A stretch of DNA of 64,000 nt, taken from NCBI GenBank assembly GCA_014338405.1, contig JTDE01001068.1, forward strand, positions 128,974-192,973. Reading direction: 5' to 3'. Source of the stretch: Paragonimus skrjabini miyazakii (Eukaryota > Platyhelminthes > Trematoda > Plagiorchiida > Troglotrematidae). A program made the position numbers and the translations under genes. The notes below the pieces were generated by a model. That model saw only the letters and a list, made by a program, of their open reading frames with translations, ran no database searches and had not been told where the DNA came from. Below, one piece after another: positions 1 through 13,800 of this stretch; the stretch's first letter is position 1, and every line of letters begins with the position of its first letter.

Positions 1-15
1 ACGGCCGCAGCCCCA

Positions 16-590
16 TTGATTGATTGGATTCCTGTCAACAGTAGACTTTGTGCCGTCCGCTTGGCTGGTCCAAGTAAGACCAGCTCTAGACGCAAGACTT
101 TCAGAAATTTATTCATTGCGACTGCTTACGCCCCTACTGACTGTAGTGACGCCGGCGTCAAAGACGCGTTTTACTCAGATCTGGCGGCTCTCCTTCGGTC
201 GACACGTAGCCCTGATATAGTCGTCCTGGCCGGAGATATGAATGTCAAGGTCGGCCGCCTCGGTAAAGCCGAATCTCATCTAGGTGGCACGTTTGGGACA
301 GCGTCACATCGATCAGATAATGGCGGGCGATTGTTGCAGCTGTGTGCTCAGCATAAACTAATTTTATCCAACACTAGTTTTATGCAACCTGCACGTCATT
401 GCTATACTTGGTGCCCACCTGTTCCGAATCAGGCATGGTCTCAGATAAACCACGTAGCTGTTAGTTACAGGTGGCGTGGTTCCATTCAAGACTGTCGTTC
501 TTAATGGAGCACGTACTTAGACTCAGATCATGCACTGGTACGTTGTCGATTTGTTCTTACTTTTGTGGGCAACGATCCCACCGATAGCAA
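16..590 (+). pseudogene. Endonuclease domain of LINE copy A
   Basis: AP-endonuclease-like domain that would nick target DNA. The reading frame 16-504 contains SAYAPT-like (TAYAPTDCSD), AGDMN, SDNGGR and NTSF blocks in the right order and spacing. The IDH catalytic block reads INH because codon 448-450 is AAC, so the usual aspartate is missing. A TAA after the DCRS block (about 502-504) stops the frame. The SDH block is still readable downstream at about 525 in the same frame. Upstream residues, including the catalytic SETR block, lie outside the window. Confidence 0.85.
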
Positions 591-901
591 CGGTTAGTTG
601 TTGAGAAACTGGCCTCACCATCGGTAAAGCATAAATACCAAACCAACCTAGAAAGCTGCCTTAGTGATACTCACTCCGAAAATCCCAATAGTTGCTGGAC
701 ACAAATCTCACAAGCTATTCAGAAAGCAGGTACTGTAGCATGCGGCACAGGGGTACATAAGTTCAACAAACACTGGATCTCAAAGAAATCCCTGGAGTTG
801 TTAGAAGCCAGACGGAAGGTTCCTCCTGGCAGTTCACATATTAAATCCAGAAGAGATATCCGCAGGAAGCTGAAACGCAGTCTAAATGCTGATCGCGAGG
901 T

Positions 902-2975
902 TTGGTTAGTGACAAAATTAAGGAAATGTTAACCGCCTTTGCCTCAGGGAACACCGGCAAACTCTTTAGACTGATCCGTGCTAATGGTCCCAGGCGACCG
1001 TCTGTCAATGAAACTACCAGCGAGGCAGATGGCACACTCATCTATAATAAGTCCAGAAGGTTAGAGCGTTGGGCGGAACACTTTGAGGATAAATTCGGCC
1101 GGCCTCCTGCTTCTATCATGTTGCCGCCACAAACTTGTAACGTAGAACCCTGGTCGGCAGATTTAGAACCACCCACTGAGACTGAGGTTAGCAATTGCAT
1201 TTCGGTCCCAATCGTAATAGGGCTGCTGGTTTATATGACCTCGTGCCAACACTTTTCAAAGAAGGTGAAGAGGCGTTAGCAGAGGCCTTGACTCAGTTGT
1301 TTAACCTTGTGTGGACGACGGAGACCATCCCTCCGTGCTGAAGTCAATCGATAGTAGTTCACGCATTCACGAAAGGCATCAGGGGCTCTTGTGAAAACCA
1401 TAGGGAAATTAGTTTGACCCTAGTCATTTCAAGGGTTCTGGAATCCATTATACTTCGTCGACTCAATGCAGCTCGGCAGGTAAACATCAGGGAAAAACAG
1501 GCAGGGTTTCGCCCTGGCCAGGGATGTATAGATCACAGTTTGACCCTTCGTCAAATTCTGGAACAGCGCCATGTGTACCGCCGGCCAACAATTGTCATAT
1601 TTCTCGACTAGAAAGGTGCGTTCGATTCGGTCGATCGATCGATCTACATTCGTAGAGTCGCTTAAACGCAGGGGTGTACCGACCAAGTATGTGAACATAC
1701 TGTCGGTGCTTTACTCCCATACTTTGGCTCAGATTAGGATTTACGGTGAGCTGTCTGACAGTTTCAGCACCAGCAGCGGCGTTCATCAAGGCTGTCCCCT
1801 TTCATCATTCTTGTTCAATTTTGTCACAGATGAAATAAAGGAGGACTGTCTGTGGCACTCAAATGATGGCGGTGTGGACTTCCTACCTGGTGGAAGGCTG
1901 ACTGATCTTGACGATGCTGACGATAGGGTGTTGATGTTTGACACTTTCCAAGCAACACAAACAAGGCTGGACGCTATTTCGCGTTCTGCTGAATGTTCCG
2001 GAATATGCTTTGCAGCCTCAAAATGCAAAGTACTTCTGTAAGAGTGCTGAAGTTACGTAGATCTAATGTTAGATAATGGAGTTATGGATGCTGTTGACCG
2101 GGTTATGTAATTGGGAAACTATATTAACAACGGCGGAAGTATGGGGGCTACTATTTGACCATTTTCAAGTAGCACAGACAATGCTAGACGTCCGTGCACA
2201 GTCCACTAAATACATTAGAGTGTACTTCGTGATCTCTGAGTGCAGAGAGTTTCTGCAAGAATGCTGTGATTCTGTATATTTAATGTTGAATAATGTAGTT
2301 GTGGAGGTTGTTGACCGGTATGTTTACTTAGGAAGTTGCACAAGCAGCGTGGAAGTATAGGTAATGACGATGAACGTCGTGTCTCTAAAGTTACGGCGAC
2401 ATTCGCTAAGCTAGAACAGCTCTAGTAACAGAAAGCCATATATCTGATGTTCAGAGGTTGCGTACGTAAGGCAACTGTAAAGGTTACATTACTTTAAGGC
2501 TGTGAAACGTGGCTGTTCAAGGTAGAAGACGTCAATCATCTTCAGGCAGTTGACCATCGATGCCTGCATTCGACCAAACGCATTGAGTGACACCAACGAG
2601 TAAACCATGAAAAAGTTAGAAAGTGGGTATTTGTTAGTTATTAGTAAGCGACCCTCTTCATTGAATCTTAGAGGTTTCACAGACTTGGATGGCTGGACCA
2701 CGTAGTGAGAACGTCAGCTGGCCGTCTGCAGCACAACACCTTTTGCTGACGCTGCGGTCGATTGGCGCAAGGTGCGAGGTGGACAGATGATGACCTGCGG
2801 TAGAAAAATGAAATCGTTCACGAAGGGGTTGCTCACTGCAGATCGAGTTCGTTTCCCGGGCTGGAGCCCTCGCGGCTCACAGATTCAGTGGTTTGAGACG
2901 TTAGGTGAGATGGCGGCTAACCGAGCTCAGTGGCGTGAATGCTGTCGTTGTTTGTCCGAGTTGTCTGTGAAGTGA
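902..2975 (+). pseudogene. Reverse transcriptase domain of LINE copy A, broken
   Basis: RT of copy A in several frames. 902-1,279 is the linker before RT, including a RLERWAEHFEDKFG block. 1,414-1,611 carries EKQAGFRPGQGCIDH. An in-frame TAG at 1,609-1,611 interrupts the LDxKGAFDSVDR motif, and three GATC units at 1,633-1,644 shift the frame by four bases; removing one unit aligns the downstream frame. 1,571-2,041 carries GVHQGCPLSSFLFN, and the catalytic YADD box is DADD (1,913-1,924). The thumb region is present twice: about 1,937-2,147 and 2,155-2,370. The tail from 2,700 contains NRAQWRECC. Confidence 0.8.
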
Positions 2976-3260
2976 GTGCACTAAATGAAGCGGGGCAGTG
3001 AAAGCCGCAAGGAAGCTGTCTTGCTGATGACGCCTTACTTTCACCTACAGCATCATTGTTTGTTTGTAGACCGTAGACAACTTGATGTCGAGTGTTTGAG
3101 CATAAACATAATTACCTTTAGTACTTAGACTTCTTTTTCCTTCTCATATCTTGCTTACAATTTTCTCTTTTCTTCATGATTGTGTAACAGTTAAGCACAA
3201 ACACAAACTACTGATGTATTGCTCTTTTTGTTTATGACCATGGTGACGATGAGGAACGAA

Positions 3261-4812
3261 GTAACCTTAATGACTAAATTTTAATGACAGCAAACTGTGT
3301 GGGTTTGCGGTAACCCAAAGCAACCCAACAAAATACGACTACGTAATTTAAAATATATACCACTAACATGGAATGAGTGAAAGCGATGGATAGGATAATG
3401 GAGTCGAAGATGTATGAAAAAGCATTCATCCCAGTAACAGATGTACTACGTGCAGTAACTATGGCAAGCGATGTACTCGCTGTTATTAACTTATAAACAA
3501 TCAATAGTTGCATACTGTTTGTATTAAAGATGATCTAACACACTCGGATCGAATATACTCGATCATTGCAATCGTTAGTGCGGTGTGTGTTTGTCGACAG
3601 ACAAGCCGATGACCATTAACAATGTGCGCAATTGTCCTGAAGTAGTTTGGTGCTGAACTGAACTGAACTCGAACTGAAAGGCACAAAAACTAAGCAATCA
3701 GTTGAGCTACCGAAATCACATCGTGGTGGGAAACAAGAATACTGCGTTCCTTTGATCCAGTTCACCAACGGTGAAAGAAGACATGTCACGAGATGTTAAC
3801 TCTTTATTCACGAACGTAAAATACTAGGATATATATAGGACATAGGGATAGCAACAACGTTAGAAACGGTTAACCATGAAGGACTGCTATCAATTCCAAG
3901 GCAGACAAACAGCTTGAGTCAACGGTTTATGCGCCGGGGGCCGGATGACCAGTAGTGATTAGCATGGCCTAACACAAACGCGAGCAATTTCGGATTACAG
4001 TTGCGTAACAACATATGAAGTAAGTTGAATGAGCTAACAACGTGATCTGTTCCCATGACGCGCTTTGCAACGGAACAGATGAAATCTCAGTTCTTTCATT
4101 CTACTGTCATAGTATGTTGCGTTATCGCGCGCACCAACCACTAATGTGTGCACGCTGTACTTAAGTCCGGTTGTTGGAAGTTCCTAACTGTTGCAAGGTT
4201 TACACTGTAAATGATAGAATGCAGTGCAAACCACGTGAACGAACTCTCATTTAAGTTAGTGCTATTGAGATCACAATAAATGGCCTTAAGGACGATCACA
4301 GTACTACTTGCTTGAACAAAACTCAGCTACCATTGACCACTTTACGGTTGATAGTCAGCATGGTCGTTGAAGCCACTCAGTTATGTATGTAATCTGGTTA
4401 TAATGACACAACGGATGCATATATTGTCATAGGTAAGCTTTGATTATACTTAAGTGAAATGAAAAGCTTTGAGATTTGCCATAGCGTGATCATGTTCGCT
4501 CAGGGTAATATGTATTCGAGTGTTAGAAAGGCAGAACTACCAGGATCAACAGATTTATGGTAACGATACTTTGGATCTGCGGAGCTTGTAATCTGCTGAC
4601 TAAACGGTTCAGTCTAGGTCAAATCACGTGCCTGACAAAAGAACATGTTTCGATACGTGTGATGTGCAAGCATTGGTTTGATGATGCACCAAAATCGTAC
4701 AAATGAATTACTGAACTGCAAACAGGAATGTTCATGCCAAAACGGCCTGCTAATATGTTTCCATAGACCAAATGCCCGGTGATAGTTAAACGAAACCAGT
4801 CGCACAACTTAC
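3261..4812. other. No recognised gene; possible FPGS 3' side
   Basis: Stretch between the 3' end of LINE A and the last FPGS exon found. The C-terminal FPGS exons should lie here or below if the gene is complete. I looked on the minus strand for the conserved C-terminal TGSLHLVG-like block and did not find a convincing match. A short sequence near 3,770-3,795 (tgtcacgagatgttaac) recurs with one change near 36,000, which hints at a repeat. Confidence 0.4.
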
Positions 4813-4873
4813 TCCAATCACCTTCATGAGGGTTGGCAAAGAGGACCAAATCGAAACGAGGTATCACGATTCT
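4813..4873 (-). CDS. FPGS: FPGS exon: FDLVLFANP block
   Basis: 20 codons plus 1 nt between acceptor gctttttgcag and donor gtaagt. Reads RIVIPRFDLVLFANPHEGDW. It matches the family block with FDxxxFxPN that follows the LLFN segment. It is the most 3' exon I can support. Confidence 0.65.
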
Positions 4874-7800
4874 CTGCAAAAAGCAAGTAACAATCAAGTT
4901 GTAAGTTTGTCTGTGAAATCTGAAGACAAACACTTGTATATTATATAAATAATGGCACTAAATTCAATGCAATATATAAGGCCAACAATACGAACATGAT
5001 TTGAACTTCGAGTAAGCTTACATGAAACAGAGGTGTTCATTACTACAACGGTGACTCCACACCGGGAGCGGTTGAATAATAATACGCAAACGTTCAAGCA
5101 CGTTCGGTCACGAGTACTACTCAGACTATCCATCCATTGAAGAAGAGATAGTAAGTATCATGTTAATTCCAACCGATGACACAACAGTTAGGACTACTTT
5201 GCGAGTTGAAATCACATACCATGAGATTTGCTGAGCAACTGTATGACCACTGATAGTTGACAAAGGATTTGAATGACATAAATTGAGCATACCTCACAAA
5301 TGAATAGATTCCGCATTCCCAAAGAAATTTTAGACACCCCCTTGGGAAAATATGCACCAGTATCGAGCTTTGCTATTGACGCGACTGGAAGTTTTACTCA
5401 GGTCATTCCTGTTCATATTGTGATGAAACCTCGTTCAACAAAGCACGTTCAAACGCCACTCATGCACTCGCGTTTATGAACCAGGATTCTAGTCCACACC
5501 GCAGCGAGGTTTTTCCACATAAACGCCGTGTGCACATCCACCTGGTTCTGTGTGTTGGGCTGACGTTATCTGTCCTGGATTTTCAGCCACTATTTCTCGT
5601 TCGTTGGCCCGATTTTGTTGAATGATAACTTGTTCGATTTTTCGTGTCGTCTGTGATCCATCCACCGTGAGTTTTGACCACTTCCGACCACTGGGTTTAG
5701 ATATTTCACTGGCTGTTGGAATAATCGCGTCCCTGACTTGATAACCCACCTTAATATGTCTCCGTTTGTACTTCTTTACCAGTGGTTCAGCCACAGTTTG
5801 AACCCTCATTTGGCGGACGCAATTTTCTTGTGCTTATCCATTTTCGCAAAACAACACCAGAGTATTTTGTGAGGAGAAAATGAGTTCGTCTTGCAAACCT
5901 GAAAACGTCGTACCTTTGCACAAGTAAGGTTGAAACATAAAACTCACACTAGCCTAACTTTAAAATACAGTACACACCCCCGGGGTGGAGATCACCATGT
6001 TGGATCGTGTTTAACACAATGTTGTATGTCTCGTTAACAAAGTACCTGGAAGTTTTGACATTTACTCTCTGTCTAGCCACATGAATGAACAACACTGATA
6101 TTGTTCTTTCTAGCAAGATCTATAAAACAGTCATTTTTCTGAAGTGGCTAATTGCGATTCTCTCCTTATTTCTATCGGTCATCCCGAGCTATGATGCACG
6201 TTCCGATGTCCACATTAGGTGGTACTGTTACGTTGTGTTCAGTTCAGTTTTAGGCCTCTTCTTTCCCCCTAAGACATTGAAGAATTTTATACATTTTGTA
6301 CACATTTCCTATACAGAACGTCAGCAGGCTATGGGTTTATTCGTCCGCTATTATTGCATTTCGTAAAATATCCACTACATGTTGTCCAACAAAACACGGG
6401 ATACGGGGTGTGTGAATGAAATCACAAGGAGTGCAGTGGAAGTCACTAGTATGCACGGGCGTTCTTTGAATTCAGTCATTGTGCAATTTAATCTGGAAAC
6501 GGGTGGTGCGGACCGACTAACACAGCGATACTCCTTTCAAGTTGCTTGTCAGATATACGGCGACATATAAGTCAGGTAGAGAGGAGGGATGGTGCATGGT
6601 ACCAGCCACTAAGCTTAATCAACTCGTCATGAGAGGGAGTCAACAGTTACTTAGTTGATCAGGCCAAACAAGTGAATGGTGCTCTAACGAGGTTGAGAGG
6701 ACCTTGACAAGCAGTGGTAGGATGTTATAAGTGGAACCTGACGAGAAGTCACTGCTACCGAGGTGCGCGTACCTGTCCTATGCACACACGAGTTTGGGTG
6801 TGGTAAAAGAAGTGGGGTCTAGTCTAGACGAGTAACTATAAAACACGAAGGGATTAGGTTCAGATCATAATATCAAAAAATGTGGTCTGTACAAATGAAA
6901 TCTTCAGACGCAATTTCTGAAAGAGCTAAGTGGTAAAGCAACGAAGGCATCAATTGGTTTTGGTGGTACCCGAATACGCGGACGTGTAAATCTTCATAGG
7001 GAGCAACCGCGATTTGTCCCCCGTCTGGCCTATTGATTTGGCTTCATCTTTCAACCCTTTTCTCTCCAAACACGTGAACCTGTACGGAGGACCATGCTGT
7101 CAATGACATTATGATGAAACACCAGCGATGAGCTCCCATTTGCTGCAATGATTCCTTATTTTACAAACCAAAAGTGATTGGAAAAGTTAGAAAAGAGGAC
7201 AAACAGAAAAGCTCACCGTACCCGTAAATGTTCTAGCATCGACTTCGGATCTCGACTGCCCAGAACAGTGAAAATTAGGACACGTGTGGCAGGTCTGTAT
7301 GAAAAGAACAAAAATCAGGACGAAAAATTTAAGACTAGAGATATATACAAACACTATGTTTGTAAGGTTCCCACTGAACGCTACTCAGACAACGGTTGAA
7401 CAAGTGGGAGACAATTCGGATTGGAGTTAAACAGCTAAGATGGATATGAATAGACGTTTGAACAGACGACCTATAGATAAATCACACATGTTCAGTGGGA
7501 CACATAGCACATTTAACACTGAATACATTGGCCGTAATATATATATATATATATTATATATATATATATATATGAATATGTCGAGGGAAGACAATAGGGG
7601 AAATGGATAAGAAAGTTGAAAAGGGAAGTGACTAATAAAGTATTTTTTAGACTAATTTAGAGAAACACAATTATCCACGAGGCCGGCTCTACCGGTGACT
7701 GCCAGTGTAGGCCACGCCGGACACGAAGCTATCAACGTGAAGTGGTTGTCTCGCCAAAAATACCATTGAATCTTAGAATAATATGGTGACGAACAAATGT

Positions 7801-10800
7801 TTCCGATAGTTCTACAGACCAATACAATTACATATGTTCAACAAAATTGACACTATTTAGAAAACTGAAGAGATCACACGAAACATAACTGATCCGTATA
7901 ATTAAAATACTTTAAAAAAAACGGGTTAAACCCCTCAAACGACGAATCGCCGGTGATAATGATGGGTCGTCCAGAGGTTAGGGTAGAAATCTGGTTGTGA
8001 TTTGAATTCGATCTTGTGATTCTTGACCATGGCCTTGTTATGAGGACAAAGAACCAGATTGTGTAACCGAATAACAGTCGACCCCATGGTGGCTAGCATC
8101 TGTTGTCTGACCAGCTTGGAGTGGTTGTTCGGAATTTTATGAACAAAGCGAAGGGTCTGCTTGGTCCTTATCGATAAGATGTACAACTATTGAGCTATTA
8201 ATGGTTTTGGTCAAACCAGTTCCCATCCAGGCAGAATGATGTTCTTTGATTCGTTTGGGAAAACGTTTGGTCATCCGACCTACATATTCCGTTGTACAAC
8301 AGTAATAGAAAGAATGCACAAGCATAGATTGGTCCTAAATAAACAATTTGTCTTTCAGGCCCGAAATAGTCAGGCAAGTGATGAATCAGCTAAGTAGTGT
8401 TGTCGTCGAGATGGTGCATTTGAGAGTGTGATGGACGATGACCTGTAATTTGGGTGATTTGATCCGTTTGTTTGGAGATTTGCGCCCAATAATATAATGT
8501 AATCACATTTTGCTTCATCTCTTTGGTTTACCAGATGTTTTAATTTTGTGAGACATATGACGGTATTGATCTGATGAGGTATTATCTAATACCACTGTTC
8601 GTCACCATTGTGCACGTCATCTTCTGGATGCCAACCAAAAACGCTCCGCTAAGGCAGGATTTGGTGTCAAAAATCTCACGGTCTAGAGCCCACATCACGA
8701 ACTAACCACAACGAAACAGTCGTTTTCAGTCTAACCCAGCATGCTCAAACAGATCACTACAAAGCAACCGATGGGAGAGCAAACGTAAGATATATTCGAA
8801 CCAACAAAACCAGCGAAACAAGATTGTTAAGCCCAATGCTCGATAGAGATGCAAAGTCAAGAAAAAATACCCCTTTTCCACATATGGTGTTTTCACCACA
8901 AGCCGGTTATGATTCGGAGACATGGAAAAACGAAGGCAAACGTTATGAAGATCTTCTGCGCGGTCGACCAAGCTTCACAACACTATAGGAGGACTGCTCG
9001 CAAATTGAACTTATACACTCGGCTCTTCAAGAAAGGAATGAGATCACCTGGGCCACGTATGGCGTAAAGTGCATAGTCCACCTGAATTTTAGCTGCACAG
9101 TTTGCGATCGAATTAAACACTTCTTCGGAGATGAATCAACTTCCAACGTAGAAGGACTGCATCGTCTGCATACCTTGAATGTCGAGACCACGCACTTAGG
9201 AGCAGTTTTACGACTAGCTATTTACAGCCACTCAGCGAGCCCACGCAGATGTTGTCTAATGCCGAAGCGAATAAAGAGGGGGAAGCCCGAAAAAATTGTT
9301 GTACTCCATTTGAGGTAAGGTCAACGAGAAACTGCCGTCAGTTCCAACCCAGCTCAAGGATATTAATATACTTCTTGAATAAACCTTTTCTCGTTAAACA
9401 GTCTCAAAACGCTGCTCTATCGACAGAAGCGGAAGACCCCAAACTATCTAGGAAAACAATAATTACCGGCTTTCTGTAAGAGTAGTCTTCAGAGTCCAAT
9501 TGAGGAATAAAGTGTGATCAATGCGGTTACGGTCAAGCGAAACTAAGCATGTACCTTACGGGTACACGGTTAACGCATTGAAGTTGGCCAGCGAGGTAAA
9601 ACATAACAAAATAAACCAAGTTACAGTCAGTCGTAACGACCTCGTTAACGTAGAGCATCCGAAGCAATGATAACAGCTTCTTGACCATGACTGAGTCTTC
9701 ATCTTTGGCGAGAGTTCGCCTGAAATCTTTGTGTAGTTCCATTAACCTGACCTCAAACGAGACTTCGATTTTCTTTGAGAGAGGGAAGGCTAGGGACTAA
9801 AGAGTATTCAGAAATCCAGGAAATACAGTTAGAAGCGCTGATGATTAACTGGACTGTTTTCCAAAATTCTCAGCCCAGCACTACAGGCATCGTTATAACT
9901 GGTGATAACAAAACCAATCGCCTCACAGACTGTTCTCTTGTAGTCTGTACGATATAGGGAAGGCTTCTGAAGCACCCAGCAGCAACAGTCCGTTCCACTC
10001 CGACAACCCATTGTGTCCATCAGACCCCACGATAAATGTAAGTTTTCGATACTCATGTGTTTATCGCTGAACATATTTTTGAAACAAAAGATGGGGCTGA
10101 TACTGTTAGAATATCCACACTTGGGTGGTAAGCACATGTGAAATGACCTAGGCTCGGACTGTACAACTCCATGAACCTCGACGGGCTCTTTCAATGTGAA
10201 TCAACCGTATTGTTTTTCTGGATGAGGTGCCTGAGGCCAAACGCAAGTGATGTTCAAATTGTCTTAATACGATTCAGTAACTAACTTTCAGTATCCGCTA
10301 GAAAATCTGATCCTTCATTGAAACACAATGGACAGTTCAGCTTATCAGTGTTGCTCACTATTTATCCGTTGTAAGCAGCAAATTAGAGCACGATCGTTTG
10401 TGCGCAAAAATACACCTTTTCCTTATGTAAGATCAATATCTCTTTGATACGTTCGCAAAATAGGTTAGCTTAGAGTTTAACTACAAAACTATTACATAAG
10501 ATAGGCTTGGTGTGTCAAGGTCAATATCATGTGTATATTCGTGGCTAGAACGATATGAAGTATTCATGCTATTGGCAAGTTACGATTGACGGTTCATCAC
10601 AGTTGTAAATAACACCATTTGACTAATAATATCCCCGCATTTCTGTAGACAGCTCACATGACCGTATTTTCGACCATAGCTTGCTACGGTCACATAACAC
10701 TTGGCGATATATACGTTAAGCTTTATAGTTTGTGATTAATGTATACCATGTCGCTCGTGAGTGTGGACTTTGATTCGTTTATTGATCTGGTCTTGACTTA

Positions 10801-13800
10801 ATCGACCCCGAAGTTACACCACATCGAATGTGTACATTTACGATCGAGTAGACGAGCTGAGTTGGATGTTACTGTTTCATTGGACTAATACACACCACAT
10901 ACTATAGGTTGATACAGATAATTGTCAAGCCATTAGTATGTTTCGGAGACGTAACTAAAAACATGTATATTCATTTCTTAAAGAATCACCGAACCATGAT
11001 ATCGCGCCATTTTGAAAAACAAAAAAGAAATTGACGGAGAACAACAACAGAAAATGTCTCATGTTTAATACAGCTGAGTTTGTAAGTATTTTAGTACAGT
11101 CTTGATTTAGTGCTTTTTCACAGTCTGGCGGAACAGCAATCAGAAGAATGCATAGGATGGGAATGCGCGTTAGGTGATCATGATACATTCAACTACTATG
11201 GAAAAAGTACAGACAACAGCCACTGACATCGGTTGTAGCATGCTGCGCTCAGTTTCTATAGCAATGGGTCGAAGTGTTCTGGAATGACGAATCTCAGTTT
11301 GAACCAAATGGCTGTACCCATGTATGTTGTTGTTGTTGTGATCAATTCAAACAACCTCTAACCCTCACTATTGTTGGGAGCAGCAATGGATCGATACATG
11401 TGTGAAGTGCCATTCAGACATACGAAAGAATCCAGCTGACAAACAACAGAGACAGGGCGAACAAATGTCTTCGAAATGTTTCACGCGATTGGCAACTCCA
11501 AAGCTTGAATCCTGAAACCAAACAATGTAACTCCACAAACCAGAAGGAGATAAGGTAAGTTTCTGATACCAAAATGAATTCGAATATTACATTGGTAATT
11601 TCGGCCCTAACCTGAATGAACACGTTTGGAATGGTTGAGTTGAGGTGCTAAGGAAGACAACAGTATTAAATTCATATTCAAGATAGAAAATGCAGCCATC
11701 GATGTACGTGGTAAAACGTCCCACTGTGATATCGAGGATATTGTGAAAATCATGGAGAATGGTGAGGATTATTTTCAATACCATCGGAGCATTGACTAAA
11801 TATTAAACAGTGAATGTTAGGGTCTACCATTTCAGGGCAACAAGCCCAGATGAAAAAATGCTGGCTCGTGACTTAGACATCTTTCGTCGGACAGTATATT
11901 AATCACATAGCCAAAAAACACAACGGATCTTCCAATCACTGGATATTTGTGTCTCGCATGAGTGGAATACAACAATCTGTCCAGCTTCAGTGTACGACAA
12001 CGGAATTTGCGGAAGGACATAAACAATCGAGTGCGGCCTACGCGATTCCATGGTTTGGATATGGTTACCAATATCTGGATGAGACCAGCAAACAACAGCG
12101 TATGCTCACTGTTGTAACTACCTCTACGGATAACGCGCGCATAAACGGAAAACAGAATAACGATCAATGGAACGGCGGATAAAAGCACGACAGATAACGG
12201 TAATGAATAACGAAGTATGGAATATACGTGGTCAGTAAGTCTCTTCCCATCCAACCCACCCACCTGAGGCTACCGCATGAAGGCAGGAAAAAGACTGGCC
12301 TTCAAACAGAGCTTCTCTATGTTGCCCAGCCCGGAAACAACATGGTCACAAACCCGTTCGTATTTATACGGTTTACGACTAGCAACAAGCAAGGTCAAAG
12401 GGAATTTACCTGAAAAACATCTACACAGTACAGTCTAAGCGTGTAGTCGGGATGACAACAATAGTTATCACGAGGGCTTAGGTCGATCGTGAAGACTGGA
12501 GCAGTCCACGACCATGGGAAAGGTAATGGTCACGCACAAGTGAACTTTGTTAGTCTTCTTGTCGCACAATGTTTTCGGGGAACTGGCAACTTCCCCGACA
12601 CACACAACCACGACTCAGTCATAGGACGAGCTAAACTTAGAACATAGCGCTTGTATTGCGACACGGATGAATACCAAGTCAACCAAACAAAAGTAAGTAC
12701 CAGGGCAAGAATGAATGGAGAACGTGCTTGCGCTAGAGATTCTGTTTTCTGCAAGTTAGTCAGATGATACATACACAGTGAAAATCGAACGCATTATACA
12801 AAGCGAAAATGCAGCTGGCAAATGGGCTGAAATGATTAGCTGAGAGAAAAGTGTGAACATTGCACAGAAAGACTCACTCACGTGGACATAAGATGGCCGC
12901 TTTCTGATTGGAACCACTCAGCGGTGTTCTGCAGACGAAAAGTAAACACCAAAGAGCTCATTAGAGGGATGAGTGAAAAGCGGAGTTCCAGGTTTAAACC
13001 AGCACTTTCAGATGAATTATTAAAAGCGAAGTCCAACACCATTTCTGGAGTTGATTCTTATATACCTTGTGCAAGGCACTTTCGAAACTAATAGGTGCGC
13101 ACAGATCGAACTCAATTGTGTAACGTAACGTCTTGCTGCGTTAGTAGCGACATTCTGATTTTGTAAGTCGTATGCATGTCTTCCTGGGCCTCTGGCTCAA
13201 GTGTGTTCATGTTGTCTTTTTTACAAGACTATCGCTGGAACCCCTGCTTCGGAAGAATGCTGTTCCCCAGTGCCTTCACGTTGCACAATGTAGGTTGGTA
13301 ACCAAAACTAGAACATCCGGCTTGTCTATCACACTTGAAGCAGTGTCTTGGTTTAAGCCTTCCAACAATACCTAATCAAAATGTGGGTCGGCAGCTCACA
13401 AGAAGATATCCATCAGTCTGATATATAAAAAAACACTGGCGTTGTGCACACAATACATTGAACGGTCCAACATTTTTGTAGCAAATAAGAGGGTCAATCT
13501 TGTTAAAACGGCCACAAATCGATCTGCCACTCAGAAAGATTGACAGTTGTCAAAAGTAGAATTATTCAACAGTGTTTATATGTAGGTGTCCTCTTGATTT
13601 GATACATACAATTGACACATGTCCAAGAATTAACCTGTTACTATCGTCATGTCCATATCAATAACAGTGCTGACACGTTGTATTTGATACAACAAAGGGG
13701 TTCAGCATTTTGACCTTTTCCCCTATACCCTAAACGATAACGTGACTTAGATAAACAGCCGTGTTTATTCATTGTACGTCCCACACGAACAGCAGGTTCA

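Larger units (their letters stand above)
1..3260 (+). mobile_element. LINE copy A, endonuclease-RT retrotransposon, decayed
   Basis: Plus-strand non-LTR retrotransposon of the single-polyprotein endonuclease plus reverse transcriptase type. Its 5' part is cut by the window edge. Order seen: endonuclease (about 1-590), linker (about 900-1,250), RT (about 1,410-2,700), C-terminal tail ending near 2,973 with a protein end of ELSVK, then a 3' untranslated part. The 3' part from about 2,730 matches copy D at 56.8-57.3 kb, and both finish in a GAT-rich tract, which supports a 3' end near 3,260. Many stops and frameshifts make it a dead copy. The endonuclease resembles elements widespread in flukes; clade (RTE-like or CR1-like) is not settled. 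Confidence 0.85.

Noticed and set aside
3501..3686. NGHRLV on the minus strand as the C-terminal FPGS TGSxHLVG block
   Set aside because: Too few matching residues and the surrounding sequence does not fit.
11832..12263. Minus frame of 143 codons with membrane-like segments, first taken for a lipid phosphatase or receptor exon
   Set aside because: The conserved catalytic motifs are absent, and the plus strand of the same place aligns with the Penelope-like linker at 41.2 kb, so it is more likely a shadow.
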